Origin: Syntrophales bacterium
Lineage (GTDB): Bacteria > Desulfobacterota > Syntrophia > Syntrophales > UBA8958
Reading direction: 5' to 3'
NCBI GenBank assembly: GCA_026417625.1
Contig: JAOACW010000010.1
Coordinates: forward strand, 1-54,552
Length of the DNA stretch: 54,552 nucleotides
The translations under genes were made by a program, and so were the position numbers. This document shows, piece after piece, positions 1 to 9,392 of the stretch (its first letter is position 1; each line of letters starts with the position of its first letter). Below the pieces are notes generated by a model. It was not told where the DNA came from and ran no database searches. It saw only the letters and a list, made by a program, of their open reading frames with translations.

Positions 1-1
1 C

Positions 2-520
2 CTTTCTACGGTGTTGATGGCATGGGGTATGGATGTCAAAAAAAGTGAAGTGCATGGCATGGCGCAACGTGGTGGATGTGTTACAAGCCACGTGCGATTT
101 GGTAAAAAAGTTTATTCTCCTTTGGAGAGAAAAGGTAACGTGGATATACTCCTAGCTTTTGAGAAACTAGAGGCAATCCGGTATTTGGACTTTCTGAAAC
201 CCAACTCGAGGCTAATTTTAAATGATCTTTCCATTTACCCACCTGCAGTCAATATGGGAGAGATGGATTATCCTGCGAACATAATCGATTTTTTGAAGGG
301 GAAGTTCGAAGAAGTTGTGGTTGTCCCCGCACAGAGCCTCGCATCGCAAGCTGGTCATACGAGGTCAGAAAATGTAGTTTTACTTGGGGTTTTATCGCGG
401 TGGCTGGAACCGGAAGAGAAAGTTTGGGAGGAAATTCTACAAAGCTTTTTCCCAGATAACCTTGTGGAGGCAAACATAACTGCCTTTCGTCTGGGTAGGT
501 CCCTTTTTGATAAGTTCTGA
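2..520 (+). CDS. iorB: indolepyruvate:ferredoxin oxidoreductase, beta subunit (5' truncated)
   Basis: This is the C-terminal part of the small subunit of the enzyme that oxidatively decarboxylates aryl-pyruvates (from Trp, Phe and Tyr transamination) to aryl-acetyl-CoA with ferredoxin as acceptor. The window cuts off the N-terminus: the frame stays open to base 2, and the GTG at 11 lies inside the conserved domain, so it is not a real start. The hallmark KKSEVHGMAQRGG, typical of the gamma/beta domain of 2-oxoacid:ferredoxin oxidoreductases (PF01558), is visible at about 38-76. The alpha subunit, iorA, usually lies immediately upstream and would be outside the window. A related 2-oxoacid oxidoreductase gamma subunit is the main alternative, but the EVHGMAQRGG form favours IorB. 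The gene ends 63 bp before a dnaJ-like gene. Confidence 0.88.
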   Translation, partial: LSTVLMAWGMDVKKSEVHGMAQRGGCVTSHVRFGKKVYSPLERKGNVDILLAFEKLEAIRYLDFLKPNSRLILNDLSIYPPAVNMGEMDYPANIIDFLKGKFEEVVVVPAQSLASQAGHTRSENVVLLGVLSRWLEPEEKVWEEILQSFFPDNLVEANITAFRLGRSLFDKF

Positions 521-524
521 AGCC

Positions 525-552
525 TTGACTGAGATTCTTAAGCGCTTAAATT
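525..552 (+). promoter_or_regulatory. possible promoter of the dnaJ-like gene
   Basis: A TTGACT hexamer (525-530) and a TAAATT hexamer (547-552) are separated by 16 bp, in the gap between iorB and the dnaJ-like gene. A perfect 12-bp palindrome, TTAAGCGCTTAA (538-549), overlaps the spacer and could be an operator. It could also be chance in an AT-rich gap. Confidence 0.3.
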
Positions 553-583
553 ATTAAAAAATCTTGGACTTTTATAGGAGGTT

Positions 584-1522
584 ATGGCTGAGGACTATTA
601 CAAGATTCTAGGTGTCGACAAAAATGCCACTTTAGATGATATAAAAAAAGCCTACCGTAAACTCGCCCTAAAGTGGCATCCAGACCGTAATCCCGATAAT
701 AAAGCTCATGCTGAGGAGATGTTCAAGAAGATCTCCGAGGCATACGCGGTGTTAAGCGATCCTGAAAAGCGTGAACAGTATGACAGATTCGGTTCTGCTG
801 ATCGGTTCCGACAGGCATACACGCAGGAAGAAATTTTCAGGAATTTCGATTTGGGAGAAATACTGCGGAGTTTTGGATTTTCCTTTGGAGGAGGCAGCTT
901 CTTTACAGGAACAGGTAGGAAAAAAACTGGTACGCGCACAGGATTCGATATATTTGAAGAATTTTTCCGGGGTACTGGTGAAGACTATACTGTTCCCCAA
1001 AAAGGCCAGGATCTTCACTATAACCTTTCTATAACACTGGAAGAATCGGTTTTTGGAGTGGAAAAAAAACTAGCCATTCAAAAAGAAAATCGTGTTGAAG
1101 AAATCACTGTAAAGATCCCGCCAGGCATAAGCGCAGGGAAAAAACTCAGAGTAGCCGGCAAGGGAGGACCGGGCTACAACGGTGGTCCTCCTGGAGATCT
1201 ATACCTAAACATAAACATCTTACCGCATCCCGTTTTTGCCAGAGACGGTAACGATATTTATTTAGAAAAGACCATCACTTTTTCCCAAGCAGTTCTCGGT
1301 ACAACAATCGAGGTTCCCACAATTGATGGATCTATAAAACGCTTAAAAATACCCCCGGGAACACAGAACAACACTAAGCTCAGAATGAGGGGACTGGGTG
1401 TACCTTCACTCAAGGATGGGACAAGAGGCGATCAGTACGTAAAGATAAATGTTGAAATTCCAAGGAAATTAACAGACAAACAGTTAAAGCTGATCCGGCA
1501 ACTCCAGGAGGAAGGCCTATGA
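584..1522 (+). CDS. DnaJ-like co-chaperone (type II Hsp40, CbpA-like)
   Basis: This is a J-domain co-chaperone that would stimulate a DnaK ATPase and deliver unfolded protein in the cytoplasm. The J domain occupies residues 1-70 with the invariant HPD at 32-34. It is followed by a Gly/Phe-rich linker (about 80-130, including [12 protein letters not shown]) and the two beta-sandwich substrate-binding domains to residue 312. The CxxCxGxG zinc repeats of true DnaJ are absent, so this is a type II (CbpA/DnaJB-like) protein rather than the main DnaJ. The start is well supported: AGGAGG sits just before the ATG. No dnaK or grpE is adjacent. Confidence 0.9.
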   Translation: MAEDYYKILGVDKNATLDDIKKAYRKLALKWHPDRNPDNKAHAEEMFKKISEAYAVLSDPEKREQYDRFGSADRFRQAYTQEEIFRNFDLGEILRSFGFSFGGGSFFTGTGRKKTGTRTGFDIFEEFFRGTGEDYTVPQKGQDLHYNLSITLEESVFGVEKKLAIQKENRVEEITVKIPPGISAGKKLRVAGKGGPGYNGGPPGDLYLNINILPHPVFARDGNDIYLEKTITFSQAVLGTTIEVPTIDGSIKRLKIPPGTQNNTKLRMRGLGVPSLKDGTRGDQYVKINVEIPRKLTDKQLKLIRQLQEEGL

Positions 1523-1567
1523 GGTCAGTTATCTAAAATGTCGCATAAGAAATGTTATGTAAACTTT

Positions 1568-2311
1568 CTATAAAGCCCATTCAATTAACACATCTCCCCA
1601 CATCCCCACCGCATCACCTATTACTACAACGACACCCATAATCCCTTCTATTTTTTTCGCCTCATTCAAAGTCTTTGTTATATCCTTTCTATCCTTAACC
1701 ATGTTACCTAGATATGAAGCAACCGCATCAGCCAAAGCAGCGGACTTAGATATAACACTCACAGCGTCTGCTTTTCCAAAGCTCAGAGAATGTCCAACTG
1801 TCCCAGATGAGGTACAAACCCCCACAGGCATGTGCTCTTTTTTTATCGTTATGTTCAATCTATTGCTTAGAGGTGATTCTCCCGCATAAATACCGACTTT
1901 TGTTTCCCTCTGACAATCTATATATATATCACCACCATTCTCTACAATAACCTCTCTGCTGAACCTCCTCAGTTCTCGACCTACAAATTCTGCTATGGCA
2001 CCTGCAACTGCTGCCATAGGACCCACTGAGGCTTCAATTCCCGCTCTTAGCATAGTTCTCACAATTTCAGGCGCGATAGGGTCGTATGGCAAAGGAGACA
2101 GAGAGGTCAGAAACAACGGCTTTTCCTTTATATACTCTTCTATCTGTCTCCTGTAGAAAAAAATGGCCTCTTGAGCTTCGCTTTTCAGATAGCTCTCAGC
2201 CGCTATCCAAAGATCGGTCTCTTTCACACACGCTTCGAATGTTACAAGGTGGCTGGGTGATAAGTGCCTACGGTATATCCGTTCACGATAATCAGTGGAT
2301 GTGCGTTTCAT
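1568..2311 (-). CDS. UPF0280 family protein (ApbE-related fold)
   Basis: This is a conserved protein of unproven function, about 247 residues. The UPF0280 family is related in fold to ApbE-type flavin transferases and is common in methanogens and Desulfobacterota. Recognisable blocks are ASVGPMAAVAGAIAEFVG (about residues 94-111), VENGGDIYID (about 123-132) and CTSSGTVGHSLSFGKAD (about 166-182). There is no signal peptide, unlike typical ApbE. The ATG at 2311 is preferred over the TTG one codon upstream. The gene overlaps the 3' end of dnaE by 20 bp in another frame, so the two are probably translationally coupled. I would not assign a reaction. Confidence 0.85.
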   Translation of the reverse strand: MKRTSTDYRERIYRRHLSPSHLVTFEACVKETDLWIAAESYLKSEAQEAIFFYRRQIEEYIKEKPLFLTSLSPLPYDPIAPEIVRTMLRAGIEASVGPMAAVAGAIAEFVGRELRRFSREVIVENGGDIYIDCQRETKVGIYAGESPLSNRLNITIKKEHMPVGVCTSSGTVGHSLSFGKADAVSVISKSAALADAVASYLGNMVKDRKDITKTLNEAKKIEGIMGVVVVIGDAVGMWGDVLIEWAL

Positions 2312-5300
2312 CAAATCTCACAACAAGGTTTGAAATCTCTCCTTCAGATAAACAGTTCTTCACATGAGAAACGTCAAAATACAAACTATTACCCAGAAAA
2401 ATGACAATCTCCGTTTCGCCATTCAGAAGATGGAGATATCCGAGATAAACCCCCCCTTCTTTTTCGGAAAGATCCTTAATTTTTTTCAGTATAGCAGTGT
2501 TTACATCTGGAGCGTTAATGTAAAAGTGTACAGCTCCAACGCCTATATTCCTTAAAGCTGAAATTAATGGCATTGCTTCATCCACCACCACATGGGTTGC
2601 TTCTTCCGATACATCAAGGGTTCCTCTAACAAATAAAGGTTCATCGAGATTGAAAAGATGTCGGGATTTTCTATATACCTCCGGAAAAAATATAAGCTCA
2701 ACTGTCCCCTGGAGATCCTCAAAGCTCACATAAGCCATAACCTCCATTTTCCTTGTTGTTATCTCCCTTACATTCGCAATAATACCCACCAGACAAACTT
2801 CCTGTTTATCCTCCATAGTTTGAAGCTGAGAGGTATCGGCGTTCTTAATCAAAGGCAACCATTCTTTAAAACGAAGCAACGGATGGCCAGTAATGTAAAA
2901 ACCCAAAGTTTCCTTCTCGAAAGATAAAAGCTCTCTGTAGTCCCATTCAGGAAGATTTTCAATTTCATACAATGGATTAACCGAAGCACTTTCAGGCTGC
3001 TCATTTAGATCGTCAAAGAAGCTCACCTGTAGACCTTCCCGCGGCTTGTTATGGTTCATGTGCATGATTCTCTCATACGACGCCAGCAGTGAGCGACGAG
3101 TATACCCGAGAGAATCAAATGCCCCGCATTTAATCAAACTTTCCATTACTCTTTTATTTACCCGACGAAAATCCACGCGGGAACAAAAATCAAGGAAAGA
3201 TTCGAACTTTCCGTCACGCTCCCTTGCAGATATAATAGCCTCCACAGCGCTACTACCCACGTTTTTTACCGCTGCCAATCCAAAACGGATACTGTCACCA
3301 GAAATGGTAAAATCGATGTCCGACTCGTTTATATCAGGAGGAAGTACATTTATTCCCATTTCTTTACACTCGTTTATGTGCTTTATCATTTTATTCCTAT
3401 TGTCCTTCTCACTTGACAAAAGAGCTGCCATAAATTCAACTGGATAGTGAGCTTTTAAATAGGCGGTTTGATAAGATATCATGGCATAAGCTGTGCTATG
3501 CGATTTGTTAAATCCATACTCAGCAAACGTTTCCATTTGTTCCCATATTTTTAAAGCCTTGCTCTCAGGTATCCGGTTCCTCTTCGCTCCAGCCAGGAAA
3601 CGAGGCTTCTCTTTTTCCATCTCCTCCGGCTTTTTCTTGCTCATTACCTTTCGCAAAGTGTCAGCTTCAGCCATAGTATAGTTACCTATGGTAACAGCTA
3701 TCTGCATAACCTGCTCTTGATAAACAATTACGCCATACGTCTCCTTTAAAATGTCCTCAAGTTGGGGAACCTCATAGGTTATGGGCATCTTCCCAGATTT
3801 TCTAGCAATGAAATCCGGTACCATTTTCATCGGTCCCGGTCTGTAGAGGGCAATGAGAGCTATAAGATCCTCTATGCAATCCGGTTTCATATTCACAAGA
3901 ATCTCTTTCATTCCTGCACTTTCCAGTTGAAATATGCCATCCGTACTCCCATTCTGGAGAAGTTCGAAAGTTTTTTTATCATTCAGAGGGATCTTATCGA
4001 GATTAAGAACTATCCCCTTATTATTCTTTATGAATTCCAGTGCTTTGTTAATAACTGTCAATGTTTTCAAACCAAGAAAGTCAAATTTCGTAAGTCCTAC
4101 TGCCTGCAGATCGTTCATTGCGTACTGCGTTATAATTTCATTCTTAGAACTTCTAAAAAGGGGAACTTTTTCCACGAGTGGTACATCCGATATTACCACC
4201 CCAGCTGCATGTTTAGATGCATGTCTGTGCAATCCTTCGAGAGCCTTGGAATACTTTATGAGTTTTGCTATTTTTTCACTCTTAACCATTTCTTCACGTA
4301 GACGAGGTTCCGCCTCAATGGCTTCGTCAAGGGTTATATCAATCCTGTTGGGGATCAGTTTCGCTATCCCATCGACTTCACTATAGGGGATGTTCATCGC
4401 CCTGCCCACATCTCTAATCACAGCTCTCGCCTGCATCTTTCCAAATGTTATTATCTGCGCAACATGATCACTGCCGTATTTTTGCGTAACATAATTAATG
4501 ACCTCATCCCTGCCCTCCTGACAGAAATCGGTGTCAATATCAGGCATGCTGATGCGATCAGGATTTAGAAATCTTTCAAAAAACAACCCGTACCTGATGG
4601 GATCAATATTGGTTATACCTAAAGCATACGCTACCAGACTTCCCGCCGCTGAACCCCTCCCCGGGCCTACAGGGATTCCTCTTTTCTTCGCGTAATTTAC
4701 AAAGTCAGCCACTATTAGAAAATACCCTGAAAACCCCATATCTTTTATCATCTCAAGTTCTTCATGTAAGCGTCTTTCGTATTTTTTGCGCAAGTCAGGC
4801 TTCTCTTTAAACTCGGATTTCTCATTAAACAATCTTTCCAGTCCTTCACGGGCAAGTTTCACTAATTGCTCATCTAATGTTAACCCCTCTTCTGATTTAA
4901 ACTTTGGTAACTGGTACCTACCAAACTCTAAACTGAGATTACATCTCTCTGCAATGTAGACAGTGTTTTCCAGAGCCTCTGGACAGTACGAGAAAAGACG
5001 CTTCATTTCGTCGGGAGAACGAAAATAGAATTGATCGGTTTTGAACCTCAAACGATCTTCGTCCTCCACTGTCTTCCCCGTTTGAATGCATAAAAGGATA
5101 TCATGTGCGACAGCATCCTCTATGTTCAAATAATGACAATCATTAGTCGCCACAAGGGGTATCCCCGTTCTACGACTGATTTCAATCAACCCCTCATTAA
5201 CCTTCCTCTGTTCTGGGATACCATTCTCCATCACTTCAAGGAAAAAGCAATCATCTCCGAAAATTTCTCTGTAATATTCGGCACATGTAACAGCTTTTTC

Positions 5301-5765
5301 ATGTTCACCTTTAAGGATTAAATCAGGTATTTCTCCGTGCAAGCACGCGCTTAAAGCGATGAGACCTTCACTGTGTTTCTTTAGAAGCTCTTTGTCCACA
5401 CGGGGTTTATAGTAGAAACCTTCTAAATATGAGGCTGTTGTAAGGCGGATGAGATTTTTATATCCCTGTTGATTTTTAACCAGAACCACGAGGTGTCTCG
5501 ATGTTTCGTTCCCCTGGGGTACGTTCCTGTCAAACCTGCTTCCCGGGGCTACATAGAGCTCGCACCCAATGATAGGCTTCACACCAGCTTTGTAAGCCTG
5601 CTGATAAAAATCAATGGCACCAAAAATATTGCCATGATCTGTGATTGCACAAGCAGGCATTTGATATTCTCTGGCCCTTTGGAAGAGATCTTTAATTCTG
5701 ATCATCCCGTCCAGAAGACTGTACTGTGTATGAACATGAAGATGTACGAAGTCTGCGTGTTTCAT
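2292..5765 (-). CDS. dnaE: DNA polymerase III subunit alpha
   Basis: This is the replicative polymerase catalytic subunit, about 1157 residues, the normal DnaE length. The N-terminal PHP domain starts with HLHVHT (8-13) and continues with TDHGN, GCELY, CLHGEI and NDCHYL. The C-family catalytic centre shows GPGRGSAAGSL and PDIDTDFC with the acidic residues D409 and D411. A tandem HhH region and an OB-fold-like tail follow. The frame stays open 44 codons further upstream into guaB, but family alignment places the start at the ATG at 5765, 5 bp after the guaB stop. It forms an operon with guaB upstream and UPF0280 downstream. The complete set of PHP metal ligands suggests a working exonuclease, unlike E. 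coli DnaE. Confidence 0.97.
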   Translation of the reverse strand: MKHADFVHLHVHTQYSLLDGMIRIKDLFQRAREYQMPACAITDHGNIFGAIDFYQQAYKAGVKPIIGCELYVAPGSRFDRNVPQGNETSRHLVVLVKNQQGYKNLIRLTTASYLEGFYYKPRVDKELLKKHSEGLIALSACLHGEIPDLILKGEHEKAVTCAEYYREIFGDDCFFLEVMENGIPEQRKVNEGLIEISRRTGIPLVATNDCHYLNIEDAVAHDILLCIQTGKTVEDEDRLRFKTDQFYFRSPDEMKRLFSYCPEALENTVYIAERCNLSLEFGRYQLPKFKSEEGLTLDEQLVKLAREGLERLFNEKSEFKEKPDLRKKYERRLHEELEMIKDMGFSGYFLIVADFVNYAKKRGIPVGPGRGSAAGSLVAYALGITNIDPIRYGLFFERFLNPDRISMPDIDTDFCQEGRDEVINYVTQKYGSDHVAQIITFGKMQARAVIRDVGRAMNIPYSEVDGIAKLIPNRIDITLDEAIEAEPRLREEMVKSEKIAKLIKYSKALEGLHRHASKHAAGVVISDVPLVEKVPLFRSSKNEIITQYAMNDLQAVGLTKFDFLGLKTLTVINKALEFIKNNKGIVLNLDKIPLNDKKTFELLQNGSTDGIFQLESAGMKEILVNMKPDCIEDLIALIALYRPGPMKMVPDFIARKSGKMPITYEVPQLEDILKETYGVIVYQEQVMQIAVTIGNYTMAEADTLRKVMSKKKPEEMEKEKPRFLAGAKRNRIPESKALKIWEQMETFAEYGFNKSHSTAYAMISYQTAYLKAHYPVEFMAALLSSEKDNRNKMIKHINECKEMGINVLPPDINESDIDFTISGDSIRFGLAAVKNVGSSAVEAIISARERDGKFESFLDFCSRVDFRRVNKRVMESLIKCGAFDSLGYTRRSLLASYERIMHMNHNKPREGLQVSFFDDLNEQPESASVNPLYEIENLPEWDYRELLSFEKETLGFYITGHPLLRFKEWLPLIKNADTSQLQTMEDKQEVCLVGIIANVREITTRKMEVMAYVSFEDLQGTVELIFFPEVYRKSRHLFNLDEPLFVRGTLDVSEEATHVVVDEAMPLISALRNIGVGAVHFYINAPDVNTAILKKIKDLSEKEGGVYLGYLHLLNGETEIVIFLGNSLYFDVSHVKNCLSEGEISNLVVRFDETHIH

Positions 5766-5770
5766 ATTGA

Positions 5771-7240
<1,470 letters not shown>

Positions 7241-7250
7241 TCAAAGTTTT

Positions 7251-7721
7251 TTACTGATTTTTCTGTTTAAGATAGAAGCGTTGACCCTTTATCTGAAGAT
7301 AAAATCGATTTTCGTCCGCATCAAATTCAATGAAATTCGCTATTTGATAGTAGGCAGCTCGAGTGAACCTGGCCGGAAACTTTCCCGGACAAACCTTACA
7401 ATACAATACATTATCTTCTCCAATCTCCAGAGTTTCTGGATCGAGTGTCTCTATAGTATCGTCAGAGAGCAACACCCTAAATCCCTCAACATACCCATCC
7501 CCTTTGCCAACTTGATACACAGCCTTTACCACATACGCCGTATCCTCCACATCTATGTAACAACGATCATTAGGAAATTCAATTAAGTAGCGACCACACT
7601 CATCCATTTTGAGATGTTTGTAGAATAGGTTCACTATATCTTTCCGAAACATCTCGGCTCCTCTGTAGTACCAAACACCATCTTTATCAATTCTTATATC
7701 ACTTTTTGTAACATCCACCAT
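7251..7721 (-). CDS. DUF1285 family protein
   Basis: This is a conserved protein of unknown function, about 156 residues, soluble and without a signal peptide. The N-terminal segment DGVWYYRGAEMFRKDIV followed by LFYKHL, and the later acidic IDVEDTAYVV, match my recollection of the DUF1285 family. The start is ambiguous. An ATG at 7721 is used here, but a TTG four codons upstream (7733) overlaps the dtd stop and is also possible. It lies between dtd and guaB in the same direction with almost no spacing, so it is probably co-transcribed with them. No function is inferred. Confidence 0.7.
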   Translation of the reverse strand: MVDVTKSDIRIDKDGVWYYRGAEMFRKDIVNLFYKHLKMDECGRYLIEFPNDRCYIDVEDTAYVVKAVYQVGKGDGYVEGFRVLLSDDTIETLDPETLEIGEDNVLYCKVCPGKFPARFTRAAYYQIANFIEFDADENRFYLQIKGQRFYLKQKNQ

Positions 7722-7729
7722 TTTTCCAC

Positions 7730-8182
7730 TCAAAAACTCCTTCTGCTATCCAAAAGGATCGTGACTGGACCGTCGTTCACAACATCTATCTTCATATCTG
7801 CCTGAAACTCACCCGAACCTATCCTCCCTGGCAAACTATTCTCCGCACGTTTCAGAAAGTACTCATAGAGCCTTCGAGCAAGTTCTGGCTCCTCTGCTTT
7901 AATAAAGGATGGGCGTCTTCCCTTACTGCAATCGGCCAGCAATGTGAATTGTGATATAATCATCATTTGGCCATTCATGTCAAGGAGCGAAAGGTTCATT
8001 TTTCCACCTCTGTCTTCGAAGATCCTCAAATTCAAAATCTTCTGCAGTAAATAATCAGCATCAGTTTCTTGATCACCTTTCTCAACACCAAGAAAAACAA
8101 TAACACCCCTTCCTGTCTCGGATATCAAAGATCCGTCCACATGCACACTCACTTTATCAACTCTCTGGATAACCGCCCTCAT
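7730..8182 (-). CDS. dtd: D-aminoacyl-tRNA deacylase
   Basis: Dtd hydrolyses D-aminoacyl-tRNAs (and glycyl-tRNA-Ala), recycling mischarged tRNA in the cytoplasm. At 150 residues it has the family length. The two defining motifs are present: SQFTLLAD in the middle and NDGPVTILLDS near the C-terminus, corresponding to the SQxT and NxGPVT (Gly-cisPro) active-site elements. It is the first gene of a tight group running into DUF1285, guaB, dnaE and UPF0280, and ends with an AGAAGGAG Shine-Dalgarno-like stretch that could serve the next gene. Confidence 0.96.
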   Translation of the reverse strand: MRAVIQRVDKVSVHVDGSLISETGRGVIVFLGVEKGDQETDADYLLQKILNLRIFEDRGGKMNLSLLDMNGQMMIISQFTLLADCSKGRRPSFIKAEEPELARRLYEYFLKRAENSLPGRIGSGEFQADMKIDVVNDGPVTILLDSRRSF

Positions 8183-8259
8183 AAAGCCTTACACCTTCCA
8201 AAATTTTCTATACATGTTAGCAAATAACGTTTTCCGCATTCAAGCAACCATTAGTTCCA

Positions 8260-9222
8260 CTATTCAGTCAAGGGATAACCATCAAAGAGGGGATACCGGT
8301 AGTCTACAAGGCAGGTTACCCACACATTTGCCAGTTCGTCTTTCCATATCTCAGGTACAGATTTCTCTACGGTTTCTGTTGAACGCGCGAAAACATCATC
8401 AAACAAAGTTATTTTACCTTTTTCACTCTTTTTTATACCATATTTAAAAATGTTCCTTCTTTGGGGAGAGATCTCCATAATTGTCTCTCTTGTAGCAAAG
8501 ATTTCACTATTGTTCGCCAGATGAGACAGATAGATCACATGGCTCATAATACCTCCACTACAGTTAACATCTGATGGTAAAAAATTTCTTCCATCCAAAG
8601 AAATGTATTTTCCATGGGAAATCGCTATACCAAAAAATATATCATATCCGATTTTTTTTCCCCATTCCTCAAGGATACTCATAATGTTCTGCCTGAGAGC
8701 AAATGCACACCTCAATGTCCTCTCTACATATTCATCACTTGAAAAAAACACGGATAAAAAAGTGTGCATCATATCCTTGATAAACAGACCCCCAAAATTA
8801 GCAACTGTGCTCTCGAAACTTTTTCGCACAGTATTCATAATCGAGACATAACCCTCAGGTAATACCCTACGACAGACTTCATCTCCATTCTGTATCGCTA
8901 AACCGAGCACACAAATGTTTACCCACTCTCCCGCCAAAAAACAAGTCGATGCTTCTTTAGCCTCCCAGGGAGTTATTTTGTTGAATTTTTCCACTATTTT
9001 GTCCATAGTTAAACCTTTTCTTTTAAGGTCCCTAATCTCTTTAATGCGATCAATTACCCAAACGGGAAAATAACCAAGTCTCCTAATCTGACCATGTCCC
9101 TTCACGCATTTCCTAACGTCGGGCACCGGAACCAAACCAAACTTAATGTAATTGTTTAATGTGGACCTAGATATACCCGTAATTGCTAAGACTTCTCTGC
9201 TCGAAATAAAATATCTATCCAT
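8260..9222 (-). CDS. MerR-type HTH regulator with degenerate nucleotidyl-cyclase-like C-terminal domain
   Basis: This is a predicted transcription regulator of about 320 residues. The N-terminus (about 1-70) is a MerR-like winged HTH: SSREVLAITGISRSTLNNY followed by a recognition wing and the helix IDRIKEIRDLKRKGLTMDKI. The C-terminal half (about 125-250) resembles a class III nucleotidyl cyclase homology domain in spacing and in segments such as ERTLRCAFALRQNIM and FGIAISHGKYI. The paired catalytic aspartates are not evident, so it is probably a sensor or dimer domain. The ATG at 9222 (GGTGA 7 bp upstream) is preferred over 9267, which would overlap promoter-like and palindromic DNA. It is divergent from an M16 peptidase gene. 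Confidence 0.72.
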   Translation of the reverse strand: MDRYFISSREVLAITGISRSTLNNYIKFGLVPVPDVRKCVKGHGQIRRLGYFPVWVIDRIKEIRDLKRKGLTMDKIVEKFNKITPWEAKEASTCFLAGEWVNICVLGLAIQNGDEVCRRVLPEGYVSIMNTVRKSFESTVANFGGLFIKDMMHTFLSVFFSSDEYVERTLRCAFALRQNIMSILEEWGKKIGYDIFFGIAISHGKYISLDGRNFLPSDVNCSGGIMSHVIYLSHLANNSEIFATRETIMEISPQRRNIFKYGIKKSEKGKITLFDDVFARSTETVEKSVPEIWKDELANVWVTCLVDYRYPLFDGYPLTE

Positions 9223-9271
9223 AAATTGATCACCCAATTTGATTGTCCAATTAGAGTTTTCAAACATATTT

Positions 9272-9304
9272 TTGATTAAAAATCAATCAATTAGACTGTC
9301 TAAT
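9272..9304. promoter_or_regulatory. tandem palindromes, candidate operators between regulator and peptidase genes
   Basis: Two palindromes lie back to back. TTGATT-AAA-AATCAA (9272-9286) has 6-bp arms, and ATTAGAC-T-GTCTAAT (9290-9304) has perfect 7-bp arms. A further GTCTAAT half-site is at 9368-9374, just after the -10 of the M16 promoter, and a degenerate one (GTCCAAT) is at 9245-9251. On the minus strand, TTGATT (9290-9285) and TATGTT (9268-9263), 16 bp apart, could be the regulator's own promoter. The arrangement suggests autoregulation and control of the divergent genes, but this is inference. Confidence 0.5.
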
Positions 9305-9334
9305 CTAAGGTAATAGATGAAGAAAAAATAATTC

Positions 9335-9363
9335 TTGCTGAAGATTTGTTTCTTGTATATAAT
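9335..9363 (+). promoter_or_regulatory. sigma70-type promoter of the M16 peptidase run
   Basis: TTGCTG (9335-9340) and a perfect TATAAT (9358-9363) are separated by 17 bp, 30 bp before the first M16 start codon. A GTCTAAT half-site at 9368-9374 would lie across the transcription start, in a position suited to repression. Confidence 0.6.
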
Positions 9364-9392
9364 ATGAGTCTAATTTTCTGGATTAACCATTA

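Noticed and set aside
538-549. TTAAGCGCTTAA palindrome as a confirmed operator
   Set aside because: It is a single 12-bp palindrome in AT-rich DNA with no second copy or linked regulator, so it is recorded only as part of a weak promoter call.
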